64,000 nt of DNA from Xanthobacteraceae bacterium. Lineage in GTDB: Bacteria; Pseudomonadota; Alphaproteobacteria; Rhizobiales; Xanthobacteraceae. The notes beneath the pieces are model-generated. The model made no database searches and had not been told where the DNA came from. It saw only the letters and a program-made list of their open reading frames with translations. The position numbers and the translations under genes were made by a program. Of the stretch, positions 43,774 through 53,725 are shown piece after piece. The stretch's first letter is position 1. The number at the start of each line of letters is the position of its first letter. The DNA is taken from positions 37,421 through 101,420 of the forward strand of contig JANINJ010000086.1 of assembly GCA_024508855.1 (NCBI GenBank). Direction: 5' to 3'.

Positions 43774-44559
43774 TCAGATGGGCTTGCCTGCATAGGGCAT
43801 CGATGCAGTCAGGCCGCCATCGACCGGAATTGCCTGGCCGTTGACGTAGGATGCTTCGTCGCTGGCGAGGAAAAGTCCCATCGCGGCGAGTTCGTGCGGT
43901 TGTCCGGGACGCTTGAGTGGATTGAGCTGACCGATTTTGCCCTGCGTGCCGCGTTCCTTGGCGTTATCGAAGATCGGTTTCGTCATGCCGGTTTCGATCA
44001 GGCCGGGACACACCGCATTGATGCGCACGCCGGTGCCGGACAGCGAATAGGCGGTGGTTTGCACGAGGCTGATGACGCCGGCTTTTGAGGCAGCGTAGGG
44101 GTGGCCGCTGGCATTCGCCTTCAGGCCAGCGACCGACGCGGTGCAGACGATCGAGCCGTGACCTTGCTTGGTCATGTACGGGATCGAATATTTCACGGCG
44201 AGGAATGGGCCGATCAGGTTGACGCGCAGGACTTCCTGCCAGTGTTCCACCGTTTGATCGGCGATCGGCACAAGACCGCCGCCGATACCGGCATTGGCCC
44301 AGATCGCGTCGAGCTTGCCGTATGTCGACACCGCCTTGTCGATGAAGGCGACAACGTCCTTCTCAGAGCCGGCGTCGGCCATCACCGCTTCCGCGGTGCC
44401 GCCAGCCTTGCGAATCTGCTCGACCGTTTCCTTGACGCCTTCAGTGCGGTCCACGGCAATCAGCCTAGCGCCTTCCTTCGTGAACAGCAGCGATGCTGCG
44501 CGTCCGATGCCGCTGCCGGCGCCCGTGATAACGACCGATTTGCCTTCGAGGCGACCCAT
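43774..44559 (-). CDS. Short-chain dehydrogenase/reductase
   Basis: A 261-residue classical SDR: cofactor motif TGAGSGIG, structural NAG in WANAGIGGG, and active site Ser and YxxxK in TASVAGLKANASGHPYAASKAG. The Asp after beta-2 (AVDRTE) suggests NAD preference. Substrate unknown. It runs opposite to its neighbours and is divergent from the phosphatase gene at 44724. Confidence 0.92.
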   Translation of the reverse strand: MGRLEGKSVVITGAGSGIGRAASLLFTKEGARLIAVDRTEGVKETVEQIRKAGGTAEAVMADAGSEKDVVAFIDKAVSTYGKLDAIWANAGIGGGLVPIADQTVEHWQEVLRVNLIGPFLAVKYSIPYMTKQGHGSIVCTASVAGLKANASGHPYAASKAGVISLVQTTAYSLSGTGVRINAVCPGLIETGMTKPIFDNAKERGTQGKIGQLNPLKRPGQPHELAAMGLFLASDEASYVNGQAIPVDGGLTASMPYAGKPI

Positions 44560-44723
44560 GAAACTCTCCGTGCTTTTGCTTGATGGTGGTTTGCCGCGGG
44601 ATGAAATTCATACAATGTTTGAAGCAAATCGCGGCGCATGCGGCCATGTTGGACATGGAGTTGACTTGAGGTCACGCTATATCTCACTTACTCCTCTCGA
44701 AAAAGCTTTGAAGGGTTCTCGCG

Positions 44724-45458
44724 ATGTCCAATCCAGTAAAACCCGGCTTCGTCGCGCAACACACGGTGCCCGCCGGCGCTGTTGCGACGCGATGGTGGTG
44801 GGTGCGCCATGCGCCGGTGCGTGAAGATGGCGGCTGCATCTACGGGCAGACCGACATCGGCTGCGACTGCAGCGATCGTGTCGTGTTCGATGCGGTTGCA
44901 CGAATCCTTCCACGCAATGCGACATGGTATGCGAGTAACCTGAAGCGTACGCACCAGACCGCAGATGCGATCTGGGCCGCCGGTTTTCCGAAGCCCGAGA
45001 AGATGACGCATGATGCCGCATTCGCCGAACAGCATCTTGGCGAGTGGCAGGGCCTCAATCGTGCGGCGTTCTTCGCGAGCCGCCCGATCGAAGTCGGTAC
45101 CTACTGGTTCGCGCCGATCGACGATCCCGCGCCGGGCGGCGAGAGTTTTATGGATCTCTACAATCGCGTCAAAGGTGCGATCGAGCGGATCAACGCCGCG
45201 CATACTGGTGGAGATGTCGTGGTTGTCGCCCATGGTGGCACCATCAAGGCGGCACTCGGCGTCGCACTCGGCAATCAGCCGGAGCGGGGGCTCGCTTTCA
45301 CCATCGACAATGTTTCGGTGACGCGGCTCGATCACCTCGCCAGTGCAGGCCATAGCGGCTGGCGAATTCCGATGGTCAATCAGCAGCCATGGATTGCCGA
45401 TGCCTCGCATAACGCCATGCACCAGCCATCCGGTGCCGAGCCTGCCAAGCTGGCGTAG
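44724..45458 (+). CDS. Histidine phosphatase family protein
   Basis: A 244-residue member of the phosphoglycerate-mutase-like superfamily. The catalytic histidine is in WWVRHAPV (an RHA variant of RHG), the acid residue in FAEQHLGEWQGL, and the second histidine in VVVAHGGTI. Related to CobC-type phosphatases. The N-terminal 20 residues are an extension. It is followed after 51 bp by an SDR gene in the same direction. Confidence 0.9.
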   Translation: MSNPVKPGFVAQHTVPAGAVATRWWWVRHAPVREDGGCIYGQTDIGCDCSDRVVFDAVARILPRNATWYASNLKRTHQTADAIWAAGFPKPEKMTHDAAFAEQHLGEWQGLNRAAFFASRPIEVGTYWFAPIDDPAPGGESFMDLYNRVKGAIERINAAHTGGDVVVVAHGGTIKAALGVALGNQPERGLAFTIDNVSVTRLDHLASAGHSGWRIPMVNQQPWIADASHNAMHQPSGAEPAKLA

Positions 45459-45509
45459 TCAACAGCGCCAATATTCGTCAATCAACACTGAAACGTCTGG
45501 GAGAAACGC

Positions 45510-46277
45510 ATGACCTTGTTCGACATGACCGGAAAAGTCGCCGTCATTACCGGCTCGACGCGCGGCATCGGCCGCGCCATTGCAGAGCGCATGGCCGAAC
45601 ACGGCGCCAAGGTGGTGATCTCCTCGCGCAAGCAGGATGTCTGCGATCAGGTCGCAAAGGAGATCAACGACAAGTTCGGCAAGGGCACGGCGGTTGCGAT
45701 TGCCGCCAATATTTCCAACAAGGAGAACCTGCAGAACCTGGTCGACGAAAGCAACAAGGCGTTCGGCAGGATCGACGTGCTGGTCTGCAATGCCGCGTCG
45801 AATCCGTATTACGGTCCGCTGGCTGGCATCTCCGACGATCAGTTCAACAAGATCCTCAGCAACAATATCGTCGCCAACAACTGGCTGATCAGCATGGTGG
45901 TGCCGCAGATGATCGAGCGGAAGGACGGCTCGATCATCATCGTGTCGTCGATCGGCGGCCTGAAGGGCTCGACCATCCTCGGCGCCTACGCGATCTCGAA
46001 GGCTGCCGACATGCAGCTCGCGCGCAACCTCGCTTGCGAATACGGCAAGCATAACGTGCGGGTGAACTGCATCGCACCCGGCCTCATCAAGACCGATTTC
46101 GCCAAGGCGTTGTGGGATAATCCGGAAAACCTCAAGGCATCCACCGCGCGCTCGCCGTTGCTGCGCATCGGCGTTCCGGACGAAATCGCCGGCGCCGCTG
46201 TCTTCATGGGATCGGCAGCAGGTGACTTCATGACCGGCCAGACGGTGGTGATCGACGGCGGCGCGACGATTAGTTGA
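45510..46277 (+). CDS. Short-chain dehydrogenase/reductase (DHRS4-like)
   Basis: A 255-residue SDR: TGSTRGIG cofactor motif, Arg in ISSRKQD suggesting NADPH preference, NAAS in VCNAASNP, and active site Ser and YxxxK in SSIGGLKGSTILGAYAISKAAD (in parts). The sequence resembles the DHRS4/peroxisomal carbonyl reductase branch. The ribosome site is GGGAG. Likely co-transcribed with the histidine phosphatase. Confidence 0.92.
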   Translation: MTLFDMTGKVAVITGSTRGIGRAIAERMAEHGAKVVISSRKQDVCDQVAKEINDKFGKGTAVAIAANISNKENLQNLVDESNKAFGRIDVLVCNAASNPYYGPLAGISDDQFNKILSNNIVANNWLISMVVPQMIERKDGSIIIVSSIGGLKGSTILGAYAISKAADMQLARNLACEYGKHNVRVNCIAPGLIKTDFAKALWDNPENLKASTARSPLLRIGVPDEIAGAAVFMGSAAGDFMTGQTVVIDGGATIS

Positions 46278-46311
46278 CGCGCTATCGTTTCGCGCAGACG
46301 GTTGTCGAAAT

Positions 46312-46400
46312 GTCACGGCCGGGCTTGTTCCGGCCATCCACGTTTCATCTTCGTTGCGTCCATCAAAACGTGAATGCCCGGCATAAAGCCGGGCATGACG
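46312..46400. repeat. REP-like palindromic repeat, copy 1
   Basis: It opens GTCACGGCCGGGC and ends GCCGGGCATGACG, with inner palindromes CCGGGCTTGTTCCGG and GCCCGGCATAAAGCCGGGC. The layout, two hairpins joined by a 30-nt spacer with CCATCCACGT and ACGTGAATG, matches copy 2 at 62789-62878. It lies between convergent genes. Confidence 0.8.
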
Positions 46401-46425
46401 TCGAGAGAGTGTTATTAGTCCCGTT

Positions 46426-47649
46426 TCACTCCACCGCCGCGTAAACCAGGTTGCGCACGACATTACGAAAATATTCGCGCTGACCCGGTCCCTGCGACAT
46501 GAAGACCGCGAACAGGTCTTCCTTCGGATCGATCCAGAAGAACGTTCCGGCGATGCCGCTCCAGAAGAACTGGCCGGCGGAGCCGGTAACCGGCGACAGG
46601 CCCTCATGGGTCCGGACGCAGAAGCCGAGGCCGAAGCTGTGTCCGGGCGAGAGCAGCGTGCCGTTGATCTTCACCGATGGATCGAGATGGTCCGAGGCCA
46701 TGAAGTCCAGCGTCTTGCGCCCGATGATCCGTTCGCCGTCCAGCGTGCCGCCGTTGAGCAGCATCTGGCAGAACCGCGCGTAGTCCATCGTGGTCGACAC
46801 CAATCCGCCGCCGCCGGATTCCATCGCCGGCTTTTCGGTCATGTCGAACAGCTTCACCTTGTCGCCGGTCCAAGGATCGACCGGGAACGGTTCTGCGAGA
46901 CGGTCTTTGTTTGCGGCGTCGGTGTGAAACCCGGTCTCCGTCATTCGCAGCGGAGCAAGGATGCGCTCGGTCAGGAATGTGCCGAGCGATTGCCCGGAGA
47001 CCACCTCGATGATGCGCCCGAGAATGTCGGTCGAACGACTGTAATTCCACTCCGCGCCAGGCTGGCAGACCAAGGGCAGGCTGGCCACGATCCGGGCATG
47101 TTCGGCATTGTCGATCTTGCGGCTGCGCAGCCGCGACTCCTGATACATTTTATGGATCGGGCCGTTGCCGGTGTGCTCATAGGTGATGCCGGAAGTATGG
47201 CGCAGCAGGTCCTGCACGGTGATCGGCCGCACGAGCGGGACCAGATCGAGCTTGCCGTTGTTTTCGACGCCGACTTTCTGATCCGCAAATTCCGGGATGA
47301 ATTTGGCCAAGGGATCGGTCAACAGCAACTGGCCGTCCTCATGCAGCATCATGATTCCGGTCGAGACGATCGGCTTGGTCATCGAGAAGATGCGGAAGAT
47401 GCTGTTCTGCGCCATGGGCGCATCGGATTCGGGGCTTTGACGTCCGAGAGCGTCGAACCAGCCGATCTGACCGCGCCGCGCCACCATGATCGTCACGCCC
47501 GGGGTGGTCCCCTTGTCGATGTCACGCTTGAAGGCGTCGGACACCCGCTGCAGGCGCGTCCGCGACAGGCCCAGCGTTTCCGGCTTGGCCTGGGGCAGGG
47601 GCGGCGTCTGCGGCGCGGCGGCGCGTTGGGCGGCAGTTTGTGCAGTCAT
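46426..47649 (-). CDS. Serine hydrolase, class C beta-lactamase fold (esterase)
   Basis: A 407-residue protein: SMTK (Ser89-Lys92) and Tyr203 in EWNYSRSTD give the catalytic set; GLGFCVRT and the C-terminal FWSGIAGTFFWIDP complete the fold. Similar proteins are EstB-like esterases. The N-terminal 20 residues are Ala/Pro/Gln-rich but not a signal peptide. ATG 47649 has GGGAG 7 nt upstream. It is divergent from tuf. Confidence 0.9.
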   Translation of the reverse strand: MTAQTAAQRAAAPQTPPLPQAKPETLGLSRTRLQRVSDAFKRDIDKGTTPGVTIMVARRGQIGWFDALGRQSPESDAPMAQNSIFRIFSMTKPIVSTGIMMLHEDGQLLLTDPLAKFIPEFADQKVGVENNGKLDLVPLVRPITVQDLLRHTSGITYEHTGNGPIHKMYQESRLRSRKIDNAEHARIVASLPLVCQPGAEWNYSRSTDILGRIIEVVSGQSLGTFLTERILAPLRMTETGFHTDAANKDRLAEPFPVDPWTGDKVKLFDMTEKPAMESGGGGLVSTTMDYARFCQMLLNGGTLDGERIIGRKTLDFMASDHLDPSVKINGTLLSPGHSFGLGFCVRTHEGLSPVTGSAGQFFWSGIAGTFFWIDPKEDLFAVFMSQGPGQREYFRNVVRNLVYAAVE

Positions 47650-47662
47650 GGGTGTCTCCCGA

Positions 47663-47690
47663 TTGATCTTCTTGATTCCTGAACTAGATA
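47663..47690 (+). promoter_or_regulatory. Putative promoter of tuf
   Basis: TTGATC (47663-47668) and TAGATA (47685-47690), spaced 16 bp, lie about 130 bp upstream of tuf. The match is fair; a long leader would result. Confidence 0.45.
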
Positions 47691-47819
47691 AGGCCCTTCC
47701 CGAGGGCGTGGTTGGGCAAGCTTGGCCTAGAACTTCTGACTTGAACAGGGCCGTTTTCTTGAGTAACCACGCGCCCGTTTGGTGCCGCGCAAATGCCCGG
47801 CCGTGAGAGGTGGACATAG

Positions 47820-49010
<1,191 letters not shown>

Positions 49011-49050
49011 TCGAAGCGGAGCGCCGTTAGCCCGACGGCAATAAATAATG

Positions 49051-49076
49051 CGCAAGTGCGAAACATCGCACTTGCG
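49051..49076 (+). terminator. Hairpin after tuf
   Basis: CGCAAGTGCGA and TCGCACTTGCG form an 11-bp perfect stem with an AACA loop, 40 bp past the tuf stop. No T-run follows. Directly downstream is the tuf-like tail. Confidence 0.5.
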
Positions 49077-49109
49077 GTTGGTGCCGGCGTCGTCGCCAGC
49101 ATTATCGAG
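49077..49109 (+). pseudogene. Relic of a tuf 3' end
   Basis: The 33 nt read, in one frame, [11 protein letters not shown], identical to the last 11 residues of EF-Tu. The DNA differs at several synonymous positions (GTT/GTC, GGT/GGC, GCC/GCA, AGC/TCG, GAG/GAA). The stop codon position is CAA, so it is not a functional end. It is likely a fossil of recombination between tuf copies. Confidence 0.65.
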
Positions 49110-49211
49110 CAAGAGGCGAATAGCCACGTAGCGAGTTGTCTGCTCGCTCGTCGCATTTGCTTCATTTTATGGCTGACGGAACAGTTTCCGTTCGCTATAG
49201 AGGCACGCGCT

Positions 49212-49287
49212 AGGAGTGTAGCTCAATTGGTAGAGCACCGGTCTCCAAAACCGGGGGTCGCAGGTTCGAGCCCTGCCACTCCTGCCA
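49212..49287 (+). tRNA. tRNA-Trp (CCA)
   Basis: A 76-nt tRNA: acceptor AGGAGTG pairs with CACTCCT, anticodon loop CTCCAAA (anticodon CCA), T-loop GTTCGAGCC, and CCA encoded. Its place between tuf and secE is conserved in many Proteobacteria. Confidence 0.97.
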
Positions 49288-49330
49288 GCGCGGACCGCAC
49301 GATCTTCGACAAATGACAATATCGGGGCCG

Positions 49331-49657
49331 CTAGTCGCGGATTCGCGTCAGCAACGCCCTGAATCCCAGCGACGGGAATTCGGCGGCGGTTCCTTCGATC
49401 GACGCGTAGTCGCCCTTTTCAACGCCGTGAAAATCGATCCGGACCCTGCTGACTCCAAACACGGACGGGTGGTTGGGGTCGTCGGTATGGGGCACAGATT
49501 TGACCGTGCCGGTGATGGTGTTGCCCTTTTGGTCGTATGATCCGATGTAGGCGAAGGCCGAACTGCCGCCATGGAGCTGGCCGTCGCTGGCGAAGATGAT
49601 GCCCACCGCCTTGCGGCGGGGCGTCTCGAATTCGACCTTGTACAACCCCTGGAGCAT
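49331..49657 (-). CDS. GrlR-like small protein (second of two)
   Basis: A 108-residue protein (LQGLYKVEFETP at the start, GGSSAFAYIGSYDQKG in the middle, RALLTRIRD at the end), the same length and layout as the paralogue at 13295-13621. The start at 49657 matches the paralogue; an in-frame ATG at 49735 would add 26 residues without similarity. It lies antisense between tRNA-Trp and secE, interrupting the usual tuf-tRNA-secE run. Function unknown. Confidence 0.75.
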   Translation of the reverse strand: MLQGLYKVEFETPRRKAVGIIFASDGQLHGGSSAFAYIGSYDQKGNTITGTVKSVPHTDDPNHPSVFGVSRVRIDFHGVEKGDYASIEGTAAEFPSLGFRALLTRIRD

Positions 49658-50088
49658 GGTTTTCCCTGCACGACCCGGCTTGGCGTCGGGTAAGTAAAAG
49701 TCCAACCTTAATTTCTCGTTATAGTTGAATAACACGGTCGTTAAACTTTTAGTGAATTTTAGGCCGTAACGGGCGCCTTATCTTCCGCTGGCATGCTGCC
49801 TCGGCTTGGGCGCACGCCAGCGAGCGGCGTTTACCAGGCCGAATTCGCGGAGTGCAGCCACCGTGGTTCGCGGTTCTGATGGTTTCTCCGTAACTTGACC
49901 TTTGACCCGGCCCGCAGTAGGAAGCGCTACCTGCTGCCGGCCCGTAAATGCGGATATCCGGCGCGGCTTTTAAATCCCTGAAACACGAGCCCGCTTGGCG
50001 GCTCATCCTTGGAAAAGGGTTGGGCGCAAGAGAGCTGTTCGGATTCCTGCAATCTGAATTAACCGACGACGGATGCGGATCATCGACG
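49658..50088. other. Intergenic region upstream of secE
   Basis: About 430 bp without a supported gene. It includes an AT-rich part (about 49690-49760), likely the promoter of the minus-strand GrlR-like gene, and a TTGACC hexamer at 49895-49900 with TAGGAA 17 bp downstream, a possible promoter for secE-nusG. The region 49800-49900 is GC-rich with no clear repeats. Confidence 0.4.
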
Positions 50089-50280
50089 ATGGCTTTCAGC
50101 CCGTTCAAATTCCTGCAAGAAGTTCGCACGGAGACCGCGAAGGTCACGTGGCCGTCCCGTCGCGAGACCATGATCACCACCATCATGGTGTTCGTGATGG
50201 TTGCGCTGGCGTCGATATTCTTCTTCGTGGCGGATCAGGTCATCCGCCTTCTCATCACCTTCTTGCTCGGCATTCACTGA
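50089..50280 (+). CDS. secE: Preprotein translocase subunit SecE
   Basis: A 63-residue single-span SecE of the short type: amphipathic cytoplasmic part with VRTETAKVTWPSRRET, then one transmembrane helix (VFVMVALASIFFFVADQVI). It stabilises SecY in the SecYEG channel. ATG 50089 is chosen by family length; a longer frame is open upstream. nusG follows 22 bp later. Confidence 0.96.
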   Translation: MAFSPFKFLQEVRTETAKVTWPSRRETMITTIMVFVMVALASIFFFVADQVIRLLITFLLGIH

Positions 50281-50302
50281 CGGGCGGCGCGGAACCAAAT
50301 TC

Positions 50303-50833
50303 ATGAGCATGCGCTGGTACATCGTTCACGCCTATTCGAACTTCGAAAAGAAGGTCTCGGAATCGATTCGCGAACAGGCGAAGCAGCGCGGACTCGAGGA
50401 TCTGTTCGAACAGGTGCTGGTGCCGACCGAGCGGGTCACCGAAGTGCGCCGCGGCCGCAAGGTCGACGCCGAGCGCAAGTTCTTTCCCGGCTACGTGCTG
50501 GTGAAGATGAATCTCACCGACGAGGCGTTTCATCTGATCAAGAACACGCCGAAGGTGACCGGCTTCCTCGGCGCTGAAAACAAGCCGATGCCGATCTCGG
50601 AAGCGGAAGCGATGCGCATCCTGCATCAGGTGCAGGAAGGCGTCGAGCGTCCGAAGGCGACGGTGTCGTTCGAGGTTGGCGAGAACGTGCGCGTGGCCGA
50701 TGGCCCGTTCGCGTCGTTCTCCGGTGTGGTCGAGGAAGTGGACGATGCGCGTTCGCGCGTGAAGGTCGCGGTGTCGATCTTCGGTCGCGCGACGCCGGTC
50801 GAACTGGAATTCGGTCAGGTCGAGAAGGTCTGA
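50303..50833 (+). CDS. nusG: Transcription termination/antitermination factor NusG
   Basis: A 176-residue NusG: NGN domain (RWYIVHAYSNFEKKVSESI, PGYVLVKMNLTDEAFHLIKN in part) and C-terminal KOW domain (VGENVRVADGPFASFSGVVEEVD in part). It binds RNA polymerase and links it to Rho or the ribosome. Co-transcribed with secE; rplK follows after 129 bp. Confidence 0.98.
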   Translation: MSMRWYIVHAYSNFEKKVSESIREQAKQRGLEDLFEQVLVPTERVTEVRRGRKVDAERKFFPGYVLVKMNLTDEAFHLIKNTPKVTGFLGAENKPMPISEAEAMRILHQVQEGVERPKATVSFEVGENVRVADGPFASFSGVVEEVDDARSRVKVAVSIFGRATPVELEFGQVEKV

Positions 50834-50844
50834 TCGACGTTAAG

Positions 50845-50862
50845 CGCGAGGTTCGCCTCGCG
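50845..50862 (+). other. UUCG-capped hairpin between nusG and rplK
   Basis: CGCGAGG-TTCG-CCTCGCG, a 7-bp stem with a highly stable UUCG loop, 11 nt after the nusG stop. No T-run follows. It may be a processing or partial-termination site. Confidence 0.5.
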
Positions 50863-50930
50863 TGAGAAAGGCCGTGGGAGGACGGTGCGGTTGCCAGCCG
50901 CGCTCGATCCGAACCACGAAACCTGAAACC

Positions 50931-50946
50931 GCCGACATTCGTCGGC
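50931..50946 (+). promoter_or_regulatory. Hairpin in the rplK leader, possible L1 target
   Basis: GCCGAC-ATTC-GTCGGC lies just ahead of the rplK ribosome site (AGGAG). In E. coli L1 represses rplKA by binding near the rplK start. Whether this stem mimics the L1 site on 23S rRNA is not shown. Confidence 0.35.
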
Positions 50947-50962
50947 ACAACAGGAGTGACAT

Positions 50963-51391
50963 ATGGCAAAGAAAGTGACCGGATACCTGAAGCTTCAGGT
51001 GCCGGCCGGTGCGGCAAACCCGTCGCCACCGATCGGCCCCGCGCTTGGTCAGCGCGGCCTCAACATCATGGAATTCTGCAAGGCGTTCAACGCGCAGACG
51101 CAGAAGGAAGAAAAGAACACTCCGATTCCGGTGGTGATCACGATCTATGCGGATCGTTCCTTCACCTTCGAGATGAAGACGCCTCCGATGTCCTACTTCC
51201 TCAAGCAGGCGGCGAAGATCCAGTCCGGCTCCAAGGCGCCGGGCCGCGATTCCGCAGGCAAGGTGACCAAGGCGCAGGTGCGCGAGATCGCCGAGAAGAA
51301 GATGAAGGATCTCAATTGCGATACCGTCGAGTCGGCCATGAAGATGGTCGAGGGCTCTGCCCGCTCGATGGGTCTTCAGGTCGCGGGGTAA
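50963..51391 (+). CDS. rplK: 50S ribosomal protein L11
   Basis: A 142-residue L11, full length: [36 protein letters not shown] (in parts) at the N terminus and the RNA-binding C-terminal domain with [15 protein letters not shown]. It forms the GTPase-associated stalk base. AGGAG is 7 nt upstream. rplA follows 6 nt after the stop. Confidence 0.99.
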   Translation: MAKKVTGYLKLQVPAGAANPSPPIGPALGQRGLNIMEFCKAFNAQTQKEEKNTPIPVVITIYADRSFTFEMKTPPMSYFLKQAAKIQSGSKAPGRDSAGKVTKAQVREIAEKKMKDLNCDTVESAMKMVEGSARSMGLQVAG

Positions 51392-51397
51392 CGGGCC

Positions 51398-52090
51398 ATG
51401 GCAATCGGAAAGCGTACCAAGAAAATCCGTGAAGGCATCGATCGCACCAAGCTCTATCCGATCGCGGAAGCGATCAAGCTGGTGAAGGAGCGTGCCCAGT
51501 CGAAGTTCGACGAGACCATCGAAATCGCGATGAACCTCGGCGTCGATCCGCGTCATGCCGACCAGATGGTCCGTGGCGTCGTCACGCTGCCGAACGGCAC
51601 CGGCCGCACCTTGCGCGTCGGCGTGTTCGCGCGTGGCGCAAAGGCCGATGAGGCGAAGGCTGCCGGTGCTGACGTTGTCGGCGCTGAAGACCTCGTCGAG
51701 AAGGTCCAGGGCGGCACGATCGAATTCGATCGTTGTATCGCTACGCCGGACATGATGCCGCTGGTCGGTCGTCTCGGTAAGGTGCTCGGCCCGCGCGGCA
51801 TGATGCCGAACCCGAAGATCGGCACCGTTACCATGGACGTTGCCGGCGCCGTGAAGGGTGCAAAGGGCGGCTCGGTGGAATTCCGCGTCGAGAAGGCCGG
51901 CATCGTGCAGGCCGGTATCGGCAAGGCATCGTTCTCCGAAGAGAAACTGGTCGAGAACGTCAAGGCGCTCGTCGATGCGGTCTCGAAGGCGAAGCCGGCC
52001 GGTTCGAAGGGTACTTACATTCAGCGCGTCGCCGTGTCCTCGACCATGGGCCCGGGCGTCAAGGTTGAGCCGGGCACCACGCTCGCCTAA
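51398..52090 (+). CDS. rplA: 50S ribosomal protein L1
   Basis: A 230-residue L1 with the conserved [20 protein letters not shown] and [17 protein letters not shown] stretches. It binds 23S rRNA at the E-site stalk and usually represses its own operon. It is followed by a strong terminator at 52121-52159, so rplJL are not read through from here, unlike in most bacteria. Confidence 0.99.
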   Translation: MAIGKRTKKIREGIDRTKLYPIAEAIKLVKERAQSKFDETIEIAMNLGVDPRHADQMVRGVVTLPNGTGRTLRVGVFARGAKADEAKAAGADVVGAEDLVEKVQGGTIEFDRCIATPDMMPLVGRLGKVLGPRGMMPNPKIGTVTMDVAGAVKGAKGGSVEFRVEKAGIVQAGIGKASFSEEKLVENVKALVDAVSKAKPAGSKGTYIQRVAVSSTMGPGVKVEPGTTLA

Positions 52091-52120
52091 ACGCGTTGCG
52101 ATTTGCTTGTGACGAACCGG

Positions 52121-52159
52121 AGGCGGAATCGGGGCAACCGATTCCGCCTCTTTCTTTTG
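52121..52159 (+). terminator. Strong terminator of the secE-nusG-rplKA unit
   Basis: GAGGCGGAATCGG and CCGATTCCGCCTC form a 13-bp perfect stem with a GGCAA loop, followed by TTTCTTTT. Confidence 0.92.
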
Positions 52160-52184
52160 GGAAGACGACAACAAGGACGCGCCC

Positions 52185-53132
52185 ATGCCCGACAAAGTGC
52201 TGATCTACTCCCGGTTCCCGAAAGCCATGATGGTGAGAATCGGGGAGCGATACGAATTGCTCGACAGCAAGGGGCAGAATTTCACCGAGGTGTTTTCGAC
52301 AGAGCAGTTGTCGGACGTCCGCGCATTGATCTCCGCCGGCGGAACGGCATTGGGCGCCAAGGCGATGGACGCGTTGCCGTCGCTCAAGGCGATCGTCTGC
52401 TATGGCACCGGTTATGACGGCGTCGATCTGAAGGCGGCCACTGAGCGTGGCATTGCCGTCGGCAACAGCCCGGCCGCGAATGCGGCGGCTGTCGCCGACC
52501 TAGCCATGACGTTGATGCTGGCGGTCACGCGCCGCATTCTCCCGGCGGATGCGTATGTCCGCAGCGGCGACTGGGCTGCGGCCAAACCGTCGCCACTGAT
52601 GAGTCCGCAGCAAGGAATGCCGGCCCGGCGCTTCGGCGTCTATGGGATGGGGGAGATCGGTCGCAAGATCGCGGTGCGGGCAGCGGCGTTCGAGACCGAG
52701 GTCGCGTATTTCAGCCGCAGCCGGCATGACGTGCCGTATCAGTATATGCCGAGCCTCGAGGCACTGGCGGACTGGTGCAATGTGCTGATGGTCGCGGTGC
52801 GGGCAGGGCGAGACACCCACCACATCATCGATGCCGCGATGCTGCGCCGTCTCGGGCCGGAGGGCTATCTCGTCAATATCTCGCGCGGGTCGGCGGTTGA
52901 TGAGGCGGCGCTAGTTGCGGCGCTCGCCGACAAGACCATCGCCGGAGCAGGGCTCGACGTGTTCGAGACCGAGCCGCACGCACCGGACGCGCTCACCGCT
53001 TTCCCGAACGTGGTGCTGACGCCGCATATCGGCGGCCACACCCTGGAATCCCACGTCGCGATGCAGAACTGCGTGATGGCCAACCTCGAGGCGTTCTTCG
53101 CCGGAAAGCCGCTGGCGTATCCTGTGACATAA
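52185..53132 (+). CDS. D-2-hydroxyacid dehydrogenase family protein
   Basis: A 315-residue NAD(P)-dependent oxidoreductase. The Rossmann motif is in GVYGMGEIGRKIA; the catalytic Arg is in NISRGSAVDE, the Glu in VFETEPHAP and the His in LTPHIGGHT. Members reduce glyoxylate, hydroxypyruvate or related 2-oxo acids; the true substrate is unknown. It lies right after the rplA terminator, between rplA and the molybdenum hydroxylase operon, within the interrupted ribosomal cluster. Confidence 0.92.
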   Translation: MPDKVLIYSRFPKAMMVRIGERYELLDSKGQNFTEVFSTEQLSDVRALISAGGTALGAKAMDALPSLKAIVCYGTGYDGVDLKAATERGIAVGNSPAANAAAVADLAMTLMLAVTRRILPADAYVRSGDWAAAKPSPLMSPQQGMPARRFGVYGMGEIGRKIAVRAAAFETEVAYFSRSRHDVPYQYMPSLEALADWCNVLMVAVRAGRDTHHIIDAAMLRRLGPEGYLVNISRGSAVDEAALVAALADKTIAGAGLDVFETEPHAPDALTAFPNVVLTPHIGGHTLESHVAMQNCVMANLEAFFAGKPLAYPVT

Positions 53133-53257
53133 ATGTTTCCGCGATTTGGTTCCGCGTCTTTCAGAAAATATTGATGGCGGCGGTCCGCGGAGTTTCGTTG
53201 CGGGTTAGAAGCGTTCGAATGTAACCTTCGTCAGCATCCGATATGCGGAGAGCGACG

Positions 53258-53722
<465 letters not shown>

Positions 53723-53725
53723 GCC

